Positions 10,999 through 21,200 of a DNA stretch of 64,000 nucleotides are shown here, piece by piece. Source of the stretch: Oxytricha trifallax (lineage: Eukaryota; Ciliophora; Spirotrichea; Sporadotrichida; Oxytrichidae); the NCBI GenBank assembly GCA_000711775.1, contig ARYC01000386.1:62001-126000 (forward strand). The letters run 5' to 3'. A model generated the notes under the pieces. It had not been told where the DNA came from, did not search any database, and saw nothing but the letters and a program-made list of their open reading frames with translations. A program made the translations under genes and the position numbers. Positions within the stretch are counted from its first letter, which is position 1; every line of letters begins with the position of its first letter.

Positions 10999-11052
10999 AC
11001 ATTCGATAGACTAAAGAAGTAACAGCTTATGTATAGAATTCTGAATGATTAT
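10999..11052 (+). CDS. Family gene copy B, block 3 (QQLMYRILNDY)
   Basis: Short block TFDRLKKQQLMYRILNDY. Equivalents are TLKNFQLMYKLRYDY at 27721 and FDHLKNLQLMYKLRSNY at 58628. It is too short to find without the paralogues. Confidence 0.6.
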
Positions 11053-11787
11053 TAATAAATTATTCTTTTTATTAATTCAATTATATTCAAATATAATTTA
11101 TCAGAACAATACTATTAGGATAAAGAATCAATAACCCAAATATTTAATTAATATGAATTGAATTATTTTTACAAAAGTTTTAATAAGAAAGATTGAACTC
11201 AAATTCTATTAAGTTATTAAAATAGATATGTTAGTTTGGTAATAAATTTTGAATAAAATAAAACTTAATTTTATATATGATTAATATGTTTTAAAATTTA
11301 TTACTTCTAAAATTAACAAAAGCTTATAATTTAAAATCGATATTTTAAGTTTTTAAATTCAAAACATAAATAATTTCTATAGAATTATTTCATAAGTATG
11401 ATATAAAGCATAAATATAGTAAGAATAATGATCAGATAAAAAATCTATAATTTATTTTAAATTCCTAAATTAAGCATTGATATTTACTAAGTAATATTTT
11501 TAGTACCATCTATAATTTTAAGAAGTTCCATAAGTTGAGCAATTTTTATTAAGTAATTCAGATGAATATTTCAAATTATTATAGTTGCCTAATATATCTT
11601 TATAAGAATTTATATTGTAATTGAAATTATTTTGCTGTTATTGTTGGTTAATTATTAAGTTTCTTTTCATTCATACACTTTGCATATCAAATTCTTTAAT
11701 TATAAAAATAATGTAATATGATTATTTTAATTTTATATATCATTTTACTTGTAAAATAATGACTCATACTCTTATTTCAATAAATAG
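11053..11787. other. AT-rich gap in copy B
   Basis: No coding block or repeat could be supported between block 3 and the C/G-run palindrome at 11788. Confidence 0.45.
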
Positions 11788-11983
11788 GCCCCCCCCAAAA
11801 AAAACTTTTCCCGAATCATAAAATTTTTTCCGAAATCAGAACCTTTATACCGCACGCGAAAACCTTTGGTTTTTTTGGGGTTTTGGTCTTTTGGGGTTTT
11901 TTGGTCATGATTAAAGGTTTGGAAAATATTTTCTGATTTCGTAAAAAAATTTATGATTCGGGAATAGTTTTTTGGGGGGGGGG
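11788..11983. mobile_element. 196-bp palindrome with C8 and G10 ends
   Basis: The left arm is CCCCCCCC then a run of A and CTTTTCCCGAATCATAAA. The right arm is the complement, ending in ten Gs. The centre holds GGGGTTTTGG and GGGGTTTTTTGG, resembling hypotrich telomere repeats. AATAAAT occurs near both edges but not as a clean target duplication. Confidence 0.6.
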
Positions 11984-12405
11984 TCTTAATAAATTATTAG
12001 GACCTCGTAAAGAATTAAGTCAATAAAATATATGAATTTAATGTAAGTGTTATAAGATTTTTTATATAAAAAAATCTTAAAAATTATTGATTGATTGAGT
12101 AATTAAAAAAAGGAAACATTAAGTTATTTTTAAAAAATATAATGCGAATATATATATATAAAATAATGTGATAATTTGGATGAAAAATTAATATGATAAA
12201 TACACTTTGAGATATATATCTAGCTAGTTATGTACATGAGAAACCGCTAACACACTCTCTGATAAATGTGATATTTGGATGGCTCATGCTAAGAAACAGA
12301 GTTAGAGCTGCCCATCAGATGGAATAATACATATAGGAGAGCATGATTGCGCAGCATTAGTAGAGTGAATAATCAAATATGTCCTTGAACAGTTTCTTCA
12401 CCTTT

Positions 12406-12935
12406 TCACTGATTCAAGTTGCCGCCTAGGGTGTTACCAGATGATCCTGTTTATCCTTGCGTAGAGAAGGACATTCCCTCATTATGTGAATCGAGCTTTT
12501 TAGCATTTGTGAATACCTTCGATCTATCTGTCAGTTCATTTTCTATTGCTTTCTTTCCCTCAAGCAGCAGACCTTTTGGTACTTTGCCATCTGGACAGAT
12601 TCCTTTCAGTTACATGGCACTCTCATTTTCTTCCCTCAGGATCTTGAACATCTTCATCACTTTGCTCATTGCACGCTCCTTGCCTCTTAATAAGCCAGTC
12701 TCTAATTAAGCATTGTGATTTGGATAAAAAGACTTACTGCTTGATCTGGGAGTTGATTCTTACTCTATTAATTTCTTTGGATCAACTTGCTCCTCTTCAT
12801 CAGGAAGTTCTTATCCCTGCTTCAGTGCATTGAAGAGCATCTCTACTACTTTCTCAGCAACAAAGGGGACTGACCAGGTAAGTATATCCATGACATTCGG
12901 CAGTATGTAGGGGTGCGCTGTGTGATTAAAGTGAT
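12406..12935 (-). CDS. Calcineurin A (protein phosphatase 2B catalytic subunit), C-terminal part
   Basis: On the minus strand [20 protein letters not shown] and [11 protein letters not shown] match the end of the calcineurin A phosphatase domain and the start of the B-binding helix (family: [20 protein letters not shown]). Further on are [20 protein letters not shown] and [11 protein letters not shown], matching the linker conserved after the calmodulin-binding region. Then comes [11 protein letters not shown], the autoinhibitory segment. It ends GGNLNQ and TGA 12406-12408. Internal TAA/TAG are Gln. Upstream, FNHTAHPY is in frame, so the block probably starts near 12930; alternatively a 68-nt GTAAGT...CAG intron (12918-12985) joins it to 12986. 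The catalytic metal-binding domain is not nearby, so this is one germline segment of a split gene. Confidence 0.85.
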
Positions 12936-13034
12936 TAGATAAATAAGAATAGATAATAAATTGATGTATAGAGTAGAGTACTTACCCAGGTATTTTACAT
13001 ATGCATTTCTGATGAACCAGTATTGCAAGGGAAA

Positions 13035-13200
13035 TCACGGGAAGATCTTCGACTGGGGGGCGGCCAGGGGCACCACGCGATTCTCCATGTTTGTCTCTAC
13101 GGAAATGGGGTCCCCGACTTAGACAAGTGTCCCAGGGGCCGAGATAAGTGAGCATCTTTAGTGGGGTTGACATGCTGTACCTAGACATATATTATTGAAA
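13035..13200 (-). CDS. GC-rich C-terminal coding piece, unrecognised (ends SKIFP)
   Basis: The minus-strand frame reads SLISAPGTLVQVGDPISVE, TNMENRVVPLAAPQ, SKIFP, then TGA 13035-13037. Codons prefer G/C at third position, unlike the family gene. Other frames on both strands are also open in this GC-rich stretch, for example a minus frame starting MSTPLKMLTYLG, so the frame is my judgement. It directly follows the calcineurin block on the same strand but with different composition. Confidence 0.4.
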
Positions 13201-13223
13201 GTCTCAAAAACCATCAATGCCCA

Positions 13224-13439
13224 TCAGACATTCTGCATGCTGAGGTGATCCAGCGCAGCTACCAGGGCCCCAAGGAAGCTCTTCCTAAGCCACTGCATAT
13301 CCATGCGAGAAATCTTGGCCCCGAGGTGCTTGATGTATTCTGTCAGCTGCTTCTTTGTTGTCTTAAGGGGCAGCACATCTTCCAGGGCCTAAGGAGGTTT
13401 CCTCTAGTGCCTTGGCCGTTTTCCTGTGATCGCAATGTA
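13224..13439 (-). CDS. GC-rich C-terminal coding piece, unrecognised (ends LSMQNV)
   Basis: The minus frame reads ALEDVLPLKTTKKQLTEYIK, HLGAKISRMDMQW, LRKSFLGALVAALDHLSMQN, V and TGA 13224-13226. It shows strong G/C third-position preference and helical, amphipathic content. A TGA at 13440-13442 bounds the frame upstream; a change of frame around 13385 (KTAKALEE versus PQALEDV) may mark a segment junction. I did not recognise the family. Confidence 0.5.
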
Positions 13440-13475
13440 GTGTCACTGGGTAGACTCTTATCTTTAAAAGTGGAA

Positions 13476-13804
13476 TTAAGCAAGTACAATAAGGAATACC
13501 TTGGGTGCGATCAGGGAATTTTGGGGCATTCTACTGCCTTAACGCATAGAATTACCTCCAGCCATCAGTTACTGGAATCTTAAATGATGTCGTTCAAGAT
13601 GCTACAATTGTTTCTGATGATGCAATTACATTGAACTCGGAGGTTATTGCTAAGGCATTCGTTTTGAGTGTTCAAACTGTCATCTAAAATACACTTGCTT
13701 AGAACCCAGAGGGAGCTGACACCATTGCACAAATCGGACTAGCTAATATTACCCATCACAGTTACGATCTTGCTCTTCCTGCTAATGGTCAGAGCAACAA
13801 ATGA
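13476..13804 (+). CDS. Plus-strand C-terminal coding piece (NFGAFYCLNAQNYLQPS...)
   Basis: The frame reads GIPWVRSGNFGAFYCLNAQN, YLQPSVTGILNDVVQDATIV, SEVIAKAFVLSVQTVIQ, LAQNPEGADTIAQIGLANIT and ALPANGQSNK, then TGA 13802-13804. Two TAA/TAG codons fall at plausible Gln positions (VIQNTLAQNP). Opposite in strand to its neighbours, it points to interleaved or inverted germline segments. Function unknown. Confidence 0.65.
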
Positions 13805-14060
13805 AGTCTAAAAACACATCTCTAGCAGTTTGATCTGAGAATCTGAAGTAGTAGTAACCGAGAAATACAATTGAATCTTCGAGGCCAGCCTCATCAAAGA
13901 GCTCAATAGGCAGGCTAACGGCTATGACTCAAATACTCTTTGCATCAATCAGGCAGTCTTGGTACTTGAATTGAGATGAATCGCTATAAGCCGGCTTTGA
14001 ACAGGTGTCGACCAATAGTGGATAGCTGGTGCTGCTTGTTGAATATGTACTAGATAGGGC
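13795..14060 (-). CDS. Minus-strand coding piece (SSTSYPLLVDTCSKPAYSDS...)
   Basis: It reads STYSTSSTSYPLLVDTCSKP, AYSDSSQFKYQDCLIDAKSI, a TGA at 13929-13931, then in the same frame VIAVSLPIELFDEAGLEDSI and VFLGYYYFRFSDQTARDVFL. Both halves look like ordinary protein. The TGA may mark a junction between two macronuclear-destined segments or the end of one gene. Ser/Thr-rich start and paired Cys suggest an exported protein (inference). Its low-coordinate end overlaps the end of the plus-strand piece at 13804. Confidence 0.55.
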
Positions 14061-14073
14061 CCCCACCTCTTAC

Positions 14074-14512
14074 CTTGGGCGCGTCCTATGTAGTAAGTGA
14101 TTAGTACTAGACTCCTTCCTTAATCTTAAAGTCTCCAATGGCCTCCTCCCCCTTCTTGCTGGGCGTCCTACACGCGAATGTCAGCTGCCTCCTGGCCAGG
14201 TGGCACTCCACGGCCTGCTGGATGCGGTCCCGGTGGCACTAGATGGTGTGGGGGTCGTAGAGGGTCGACATTAGGCCTAAGATGCTCTTCGTGTTGTGGT
14301 CTTCATGTCTGATGTTCGCCAGCAAGCATGTCAACTTGGGGGCCAGCCCCTGCCAGCTCATTAATGGCTCCAGCTACTGGTCAATCTCCACCCCGGGGGC
14401 AGCACGGAGGGCGACAGCTACACCGATGGCTAGTCTACTTATTGCTGGATCGTCCAATGGATTATGAGTAGGGGTCTTGCATTAGTGGCTCTAGAGATAC
14501 TGTTAGGAATAA
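14074..14512 (-). CDS. GC-rich internal coding piece, unrecognised (PLDDPAISRLAIGVAVAL...)
   Basis: One uninterrupted minus frame of about 146 codons reads CKTPTHNPLDDPAISRL, AIGVAVALRAAPGVEIDQQL, GLAPKLTCLLANIRHED, STLYDPHTIQCHRDRIQQA and SKKGEEAIGDFKIKEG. TAG/TAA fall at plausible Gln codons and third positions are G/C-rich. At 14073 GTAAG begins and an AG lies at 14050-14051, so a 24-nt intron is possible, but a frame change or segment junction fits equally. No family recognised. Confidence 0.6.
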
Positions 14513-14579
14513 TTTTTAAGTTTGATTAATAATATTAATTTCTTAAATACTGACCTTTGAGATTTGGTTGCTTTCTGAT

Positions 14580-14620
14580 TTCTGAGAGGAGGCCTTATAT
14601 ATATATATATATATATTGTA
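14580..14620. repeat. TA dinucleotide run
   Basis: A TATATATA microsatellite of about 25 bases at the edge where the GC-rich block returns to AT-rich sequence. Confidence 0.7.
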
Positions 14621-15112
14621 CTTCGTGTAATAATTGAAAAGCAACCAAATTCGTATAATAATTAATTTATCATTCAAATTTAAATTAAACTTTTAACAAC
14701 TTCCTATTCGAATTCAAATTATACTTTTATATATAATAATTCAAAAACAATTAAATATTTACTCTTAAACTTATAACGCATTAATAAGGCTAAATATTTT
14801 AATTTTGTTTTTGTACAATTTTGTTTTTGTACATTGATATGTCCAATTTAAAATATTATTAAAGTTTAACTATACTTTAGCATTTAAATAATTTTAATTT
14901 CAAATTTTTGATAATGATTTAAAAAAAACAATTTTTATTTCTAAAAAAAGTTAAAGCAATCCTGTGTTTTTTTTGTAAAATGATTCAAACATTTATATAA
15001 AGAAAGAGAGTTTTTTTTTAAATTAGCATAATATAAATTAAATTGTAAAATTTATGAATTAAGCTTACATTAACATTAATTAAATTTTTTACAAATTTTA
15101 TTAGAGTTTTAA

Positions 15113-15193
15113 TGTGAAGAAGTTCATAAACTGAATAAAAAGTTCATGAATATATAGCGCCTTGCTATACATAACGTTTTGGTTAGCCTTCAA
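15113..15193 (+). CDS. Family gene copy B, block 4 (CEEVHKLNKKF)
   Basis: Reads CEEVHKLNKKFMNIQ, RLAIHNVLVSLQ, then TGA, which may lie beyond the block edge. Equivalents are CEEVLLLNKKFKKTQDIAFH at 28724 and CKEVQDLNEKFKQTQKIAFH at 60254. Confidence 0.65.
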
Positions 15194-16596
15194 TGAAATA
15201 AGTTGCAATATATTGTATTTTATTTCCAAAAATTAAACATTCAAAAATATATGTAGAAATAAAGTTTACTTGAAAAAAAAACAAGCAAATTTCTTTTAAA
15301 TATTTTGTTCTTAATAAACTTAAAATTTATTCTGTAAAGTATTTTCTACATGAAATCTATTGTAACTATGTAAAATAAAGAGTTAATTTTTGTCAAAAGA
15401 TGCATTAAACAGTATTATGAATAGTTTAGTCAAATTTATTTTTAGTTCTTATATCTATCAAGAACCATTATATATAATTTAAACAAACTTAAATTAATTA
15501 TAATTAAAATTTTATTACTCAAAATCGATAATTTCGAGCAATAATTTTATATTAGCTTGATTAAGTATATAATGAAATTATAAAGAAAAATATCAAAATC
15601 ATTTGGCACAGAAAATTATTTTAAATCATATTAAGATTATCAACAAGATATTTAGATACTTAATCTATTCCAATTAACCACTATTATCTTATTTTTTTAA
15701 ACAATATTAAATTTTAATATTTGCTGGTTTATATAATTAAATGATTTCATATTATTATTTTTTTAAATCTGTAAGGAAATTAATACAGGGGGTGAAGACA
15801 GACAGATAGAAATTAGATTTTATTATACTATATGATAAATTTATTTTGTAAAAGAATATTGATATTTTTTCATTATTTTATCAGCGTATATTAATAATGA
15901 GGAATAATTAGCAATGGTAAAATAAAATTTATATAAAATACAGAAATTAATTTAAATAGAGGATTAAAATTATTTTTAAATTAACATAAATATGAAATGC
16001 TATATTTCACTACTAATTAAAAATTTTATTATTATAGTATATTTTAATATATTTCAAATTTAAATTTCTGTATCTCAACTAGTATTTAATAAGAAATGTA
16101 TGTTCACTTTTGAATTATAGATAAAAAAAATTAATTTTTTTTAGCATGGAAGTAATAAATGTAATATAAATTTTTTATTGACAAAAGCACTTCTTTTATT
16201 TATAATAATTAAAAATCTAAGAAATTTCAAGAAATCATAATAATAAAAAATAAACATTAACAAAATTATTGATCATGGATAATTTTTTAATTTAATTATG
16301 TTTATTTTTATAAAGAGAAGATTTTATCCTTAAATTACAATAATGTAAATTAAATTTTTTAATACATTTATATAAGTGGATTATTATAAGATTTTTAATT
16401 TAATTTATTAAGGAAATTGATTTTTCTCTAATATATTAAAACATTAAGAGTAATAATTGAAAGGATTACAAATCAAGGATTTATTAAAAGATAATGTTAA
16501 ATTCTGATTAAATTGGCTTAATTTAAAATTTAGATCTTTCCAAAGTTGCAGATTATAATATTAAATTATTTTATTTATTAAATCAATTTTATAACC
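15194..16596. other. AT-rich gap in copy B
   Basis: I could not find the copy B counterpart of block 5 (29661 in copy C, 63461 in copy D) or any element here. Only low-complexity AT sequence is visible. Confidence 0.4.
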
Positions 16597-16782
16597 ATTC
16601 ACAAGAGATATCACACAAGTTGTATCTTGGCATGCAAAAGTTTTTTAAACAAAAATTTCTTTCGAGTCTTATCACCCAACCTAGAAATATCTATCTTGAA
16701 TCAAGAAGATTAATAAGTGGTTAGACCAATGACAAAGACTTAATGAATAGTAACTCAGAATCAACTTATTAATCTATAAAAA
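16597..16782 (+). CDS. Family gene copy B, block 6 (SSLITQPRNIYLESRRLISG)
   Basis: Reads HSQEISHKLYLGMQKFFKQK, then FLSSLITQPRNIYLESRRLI. Copy C has the same block, but a 477-bp element splits it at 30736-31212. Here the site is intact, so copy B serves as the empty-site reference. Confidence 0.75.
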
Positions 16783-16828
16783 TTATTAATTAAAAATTTG
16801 TAGTATAAGATTATTAAATACTATTTAA

Positions 16829-17176
16829 ACTACTGCTACTTCTCCTCAATGCGAATAATTCAACCACATATCCATTTAGAACAACTCAAACGTGGATCAA
16901 ACTGAGACCAAGAAAGTTAATCAAATTCAATTTAAATGCTTGTAGACTGGCTCGCTTTAAGCATAGGATATCTTAAAATTTCAGACAAGAGTACAAGAAA
17001 CAAGAACTCGGCTGTTAAATCGTAGAAACTTACCCAAATTTGAGACTGGATTCTAGAAACTCAGTTTATATCCTGAATCTATTAAAGATTCTATTGAAGT
17101 GCAAGGTGAGCCAGAACCAAAATATAAAAATGATGATATTATACCTGATTGGGACACTTACGATTTCATAATCTAA
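16829..17176 (+). CDS. Family gene copy B, block 7 (RLLNRRNLPKFETGF)
   Basis: A polar Gln/Asn/Ser-rich start (TTATSPQCEQFNHIS) leads into QTRVQETRTRLLNRRNLPKF, ETGFQKLSLYPES and DIIPDWDTYDFI. Copy C at 31385 aligns throughout (TKLRLLNRKDQPQFETGF, YLDWDLYEFI). Many Gln codons are TAA/TAG. A low-complexity linker followed by a conserved basic segment suggests a flexible region in a larger protein. Confidence 0.75.
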
Positions 17177-17545
17177 AAAATATAATCCTTTTAATTTCAT
17201 TAAACTTAACTGAATAATGCATTTCTATTATTTCATTCATGAATAATAATTACTAAGTGGTAATAAATACTCATTGATCTAGATTCTTCAATAAAGCCAA
17301 TTATATTATTTTGAAGCTAAAAATTTGTTTTTTAATATGTACCAAAATAATTTTGCATATATTAATATAATTATAACAAAATCAAAAAATGAGATTAAAA
17401 TACTTTAAGCGTTTTTTTATAAATGAGAATAACTTCAAAATTTATCATTTGTATGAAATTATTAATTTTACATTTTTATTTTCTGTTAATAATTTTTTAA
17501 TTAATTCCCAAATCTAGACAGTAATAGAAAAATGGATTTTACTAT

Positions 17546-17791
17546 GCACTAAATCTATATTAACTCTACAACATCTAAGAAGATGTATATAAGTAATGTA
17601 ATTCATAAGATGAATTAAAAGTACGCTTGTTATTCTATCAACATCTTAGAGGTTAAGGGCTGAGATCTGTAAATTTAACTAGTAATTTCAAAAGATGGTC
17701 AATGTATTAGAAAATACAATTAAATGACCCAAAAAGGCAAAATGCTTAGGAAATGTTTTGCAAAAATTATGGATCTAACAAACTTTTGGAT
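17546..17791 (+). CDS. Family gene copy B, block 8 (RGQGLRSVNLTSNF)
   Basis: Reads ALNLYQLYNIQEDVYKQC, LLFYQHLRGQGLRSVNLTSN, FKRWSMYQKIQLNDPKRQN and NYGSNKLLD. Copy C at 32999 has FWRQGLRSVNLTRNFREWH and DPKWKNEFKNY. GLRSVNLT is identical in both. Function not recognised. Confidence 0.75.
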
Positions 17792-17996
17792 AGTAATTTT
17801 TTAAAAAGAAAATAGTCGTAGTCGTATTTAAGAGAAATTAAAAAATAATCAAGATTTATTGGAGATCTTAATTATAAAAACTTTCTCAACTCAAGGTAAT
17901 GTAATGTTATCTTAATTGTGTGTATTAAATATAGGGTATTAATTTTTAATATTAAATATGGTATTTTTAAATAGATATATATTACCCTTTCTTTTC

Positions 17997-18128
17997 TTCA
18001 AGCATCAAGACATGCAAGAGGACAGTCCACTTTACACTTACTTTTTTTGTGACCAGTGGTGCGCCTTAAGCGTACAGTTAGGCCAAGCACGTTTCATTGA
18101 CGGTGCCAAGATGAGCCTCAAATTTTGA
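17997..18128 (+). CDS. Coding piece in copy B ending in TGA (KHQDMQEDSPLYTYFF)
   Basis: Reads KHQDMQEDSPLYTYFFCDQW, CALSVQLGQARFIDGAKMSL, KF, then TGA 18126-18128. It is clearly less AT-rich than its surroundings. I found no equivalent in copy C at this position, so it may be a piece of another gene. An acidic minus-strand frame overlaps its end. Confidence 0.5.
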   Translation, partial: FKHQDMQEDSPLYTYFFCDQWCALSVQLGQARFIDGAKMSLKF

Positions 18129-18190
18129 TATTTTTTGCATTTTTGTCTTCTTCATCGTCTTCATCTTCGTCGTCTTCTTCACTCACACAA
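18118..18190 (-). CDS. Possible acidic C-terminal tail on the opposite strand
   Basis: On the minus strand SEEDDEDEDDEEDKNAKNI ends at TGA 18118-18120, overlapping the end of the plus-strand piece by about 11 bases. Acidic Asp/Glu tails are common at protein C-termini. The same DNA on the plus strand is a TTC/GTC-rich repeat, so simple-sequence origin is possible. Confidence 0.3.
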
Positions 18191-19032
18191 TTAAGATAAC
18201 ATTAAAAAGAAAATATTTAAAATCTTTTTATAATTATAAATAGGTCAAAATATTCATTCATTTAAAGAATTTATATTAAATAACATCATTGGGTAAAATT
18301 TTTAATTTTGAAAAATATATATTGGTTTAAATCTTAACGCTTATTGCTTTGTATAAATCAGATTTTGATAATTAAGGGTTAATAAATTTAAGCGGTGTAA
18401 AATATTATGTTTTGCAATTAAAAATAAATTATTAATAAATTAACTTTATAATTTTTTGTAATAATCTAAAAAATGATTAAAAGAAGCTTTTTTTAAATAA
18501 TTACACAATTATAAAAAAATATAATATAAAAATTATTTAAAATTTTTTATAATAATTTTCAAATTCAAAAAGAAGCAAAAAATATTATTTGTAAAATTAG
18601 AAAATATTTTTAAAGACTATAAACTTGATGAAAGTATAAATTATTTTTTTCCAATAATATAAGAATTTTCCAAAAACTATACTTAACTTTTATCAAGAGA
18701 AAATTCTGATCTTACATAAATTAAAGATGAGATACCTTCATTATATATATATTTTATTTTTAATTATGAAACATTTAAAATTGGCAATTTAATTTCAATA
18801 AATAGTAAATATTGATATATCGGAATTTAAAATTAGCCAACATAAACTTGGTCTCTTTTGATAAAAAATAAAAATTAATTGCGTTTAATTTTACTATTTT
18901 ATCGCATCTCCGAAACAAGAAAATTCGATTTCAATTTTAGCTTATAGTAAAATTCATTCAGATAAGATTAATTATAGTGAAATCATCTTAATCCTGGATG
19001 ATAAATTGATTTTATTTTATTTTATATTATCA

Positions 19033-19185
19033 GAGCAAAGTCTCGATGAAATATATTATAAACGTTTGGATTTAGGTTAATATCTATTGAATCCAGATGC
19101 ATTAAATAAATCATAATACTAAAATATTTCTGATTTGGCAGTTTTCTTTTGCTATAATGACAGATTATTAAATTTTATCATAATT
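19033..19185 (+). CDS. Coding piece in copy B (EQSLDEIYYKRLDLGQYLL)
   Basis: Open frame EQSLDEIYYKRLDLGQYLLN, PDALNKSQYQNISDLAVFF, CYNDRLLNF. It stops at a G-run that begins a G-rich element at about 19186. No copy C counterpart was aligned with confidence. It probably belongs to the family gene because it lies in order between blocks 8 and 11. Confidence 0.45.
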
Positions 19186-19505
19186 AAGGGGGGGGGGATT
19201 TCCTGCTATTTTCGAAAGTTTACTGCCTTATTCATATAAGTATATATATTTTTTTTATTTCTCAGAACCATCAATTTCAATCATGTATTAATAATTGATA
19301 AATAATCATGGAATTTAATTTTTATGATAAAAATTTCAAATATTTTATCAAAAGTAAATATATTATTAATAAAAATAATTAGAGCAAAATAGAATAAGAC
19401 AATGGATAAATATAAACCTTTAAAATATATTCTAAAATATTTAAAATAAGGTTAATTCAAATATAAAATTATAAGTTATAAGTTAGGGCAAGAAACTTCC
19501 ACTCC
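19186..19505. mobile_element. Degenerate G-rich element (possible)
   Basis: GGGGGGGGGATTTCCTGC at about 19189 and a weak complement GAAACTTCCACTCC near 19492-19505 resemble the ends of the G-rich 8-bp-TSD family. I could not define a target duplication. Confidence 0.35.
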
Positions 19506-19516
19506 ATTTTAATTTT

Positions 19517-19987
19517 GGGGGAGGAAGTTTCCTGCATTCGAGGAAGTTCCATGAACTTTTTTATTTATTTATATATCATATGATAAATTTCACATAAATT
19601 TAATAAGTTTTATATTTTTAGGACTTATTAAATATTAAGAGGATTTTGAGGTATAATAGGATGAGTAGTTCCTGGATTTTAGATAACATATAATAAAACT
19701 GAGTGCACTTTGACATCTCAAATAATTGAGAATTATATATAGTGGATCTATTGTTGCATAAATATCTAAAAGTTCTTAGATTGCTTGTAATTTTTAGAAA
19801 TGAGAAAGTGCTTCGATTGTGCTGCTAATAGAGATATTGACTAATTGAATTATAAATTAAGTATTATAATTACATTGAAATAAGTCCAGATATTCGTTGA
19901 TAGTTGTTAAAAAAATTAAAAAAATTGCAGGAAACTTCCCAAAAATTTTTTTATATCATAAACTAGTGAAGGAAACTTCCTTCCCCC
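19517..19987. mobile_element. G-rich inverted-repeat element (471 bp) with TTAATTTT target duplication
   Basis: The left end is GGGGGAGGAAGTTTCCTGC and the right end GGAAACTTCCTTCCCCC. Perfect 8-bp direct repeats TTAATTTT lie at 19509-19516 and 19988-19995. It is the same family as 30736-31212 and 37689-38175. The interior is AT-rich and not palindromic; no transposase is visible. Confidence 0.85.
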
Positions 19988-20042
19988 TTAATTTTTTCTA
20001 AAGATATTATTAATGAATTACATAAAAATAATAAATATTTAA

Positions 20043-20285
20043 TGGTTTAAATGTCTGATTTTTGATATTATAACTTATGGGAAATTATTCAATGAGTAAG
20101 GAATTGACCATCTATTTTTAATGGAAGAACTGGATCAACTAAAACATTAATAAAGATTTTTAATGGAAAATTATGCAAGAAATTCTTATATGGATCCCTT
20201 GAAATCAGATAAATTAGAATTTAAAAGGAGGCTTTCTAAGTTAAGTCTTAATCACAAAGTTAAGTTTTATATTACTTATTTATAA
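20043..20285 (+). CDS. Family gene copy B, block 11 (CLIFDIITYGKLFNEQGIDH)
   Basis: Reads CLIFDIITYGKLFNEQGIDH, LFLMEELDQLKHQQRFLMEN, then YARNSYMDPLKSDK and KLSLNHKVKFYITY. Copy C at 41596 has CLIFDILTYGKLFTEEGIDH and LYLMEEFDQLKHQQRFFMDH. This is the most conserved block of the family, including two adjacent TAA codons both read as Gln (HQQRF). Confidence 0.8.
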
Positions 20286-20487
20286 TTTTATTATTTTCAA
20301 TTTCTTTTATTAGGAGAAAGCTCAAAACTGAGATTATACAAAAATAATATTATAAAGCATTATTGATATAATAGGTATTTGGGTATTGATTTGTGATTTA
20401 ATTTTATCTTAGGTTAAATTAGGGCTAATTTGATATTATGAATGTTTTTATTTGTTAAGAGTGACAACTGAAACTAATCTTGTATCT

Positions 20488-20740
20488 CCACCATAATAGT
20501 ACCCCTTAAATAACTAAATTCATTTAAATAAATTTATCCCCAGGGTCTCATTGATCTCCTTAATGACATCTAGATATTATGACCCTATTTTTTATATAAA
20601 TAATTGATATTTTAATGTATCTTAAAGGATAGGGACATGATTTCTAAGTTTTAAAAGATCATTTAAGGATCTAAGAATTTAAATTTTCATGAATTGGATT
20701 ATTTTAGGGATAGTACTACTTATTAAAGGTGGGGTACTAT
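20488..20740. mobile_element. Diverged foldback element
   Basis: AATAGTACCCCTT near 20493 faces AAGGTGGGGTACTA near 20721-20734, and ATTTATCCCC and GGGATAG sit symmetrically inside. The arms are imperfect. It fits an old inverted-repeat insertion between blocks 11 and 12. Confidence 0.4.
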
Positions 20741-21053
20741 CAAGAATGAGGGAACGAAGGGTGGTTGAGAGTCTATCGAAAATTTATTTAACTCAGTTAA
20801 TATAAGAAATTTACAATTTTTTATTTTTATTATTTAGAATTATTCTATTAAATGGAATTTCTAACTATATTTTAAATGGAGTTTAAAGTCTTATTAAATA
20901 CCATTTAATCATGTATAATAAAAATTTTGAATATTCTTAAAATATCAAATTTTTTTATTTAAATCACATAATTTTTTCTAGGTCAATATTTAACAGTCAT
21001 TTCAAATAAATCACTTTAATAAATCTAATCTATTTTTAAAAGATACTATTAAG

Positions 21054-21200
21054 TTTTTCTATTTGACTCATAAATATCTAAACTGGCTAACCAAGATGCA
21101 TTAATAGCCTAGAAATTTTATAAGAAAATAAATCTTAAAAACAGTTGAGCGAAGGCTTTGTTTTTTCGACAACTAACAAGTCCTAGATTTTTATTTTAAA
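21054..21200 (+). CDS. Family gene copy B, block 12 (THKYLNWL)
   Basis: Reads FFYLTHKYLNWLTKM, PRNFIRKQILKTVERRL and FFDNQQVLD. Copy C at 42588 has FFYFTHKYLNWLDDKELFPR and AVEERIDQFSRQQVLD. TAA/TAG codons are Gln. Confidence 0.75.

Noticed and set aside
12419..12709. 96-codon + strand frame
   Set aside because: It is the antisense of the calcineurin A C-terminus, whose minus-strand frame matches a known family.
13245..13583. 112-codon + strand frame
   Set aside because: Overlaps better minus-strand (13224-13439) and shifted + strand (from 13476) frames; GC-rich DNA leaves all frames open.
14282..14467. 61-codon + strand frame
   Set aside because: Antisense shadow of the long minus-strand piece 14074-14512.
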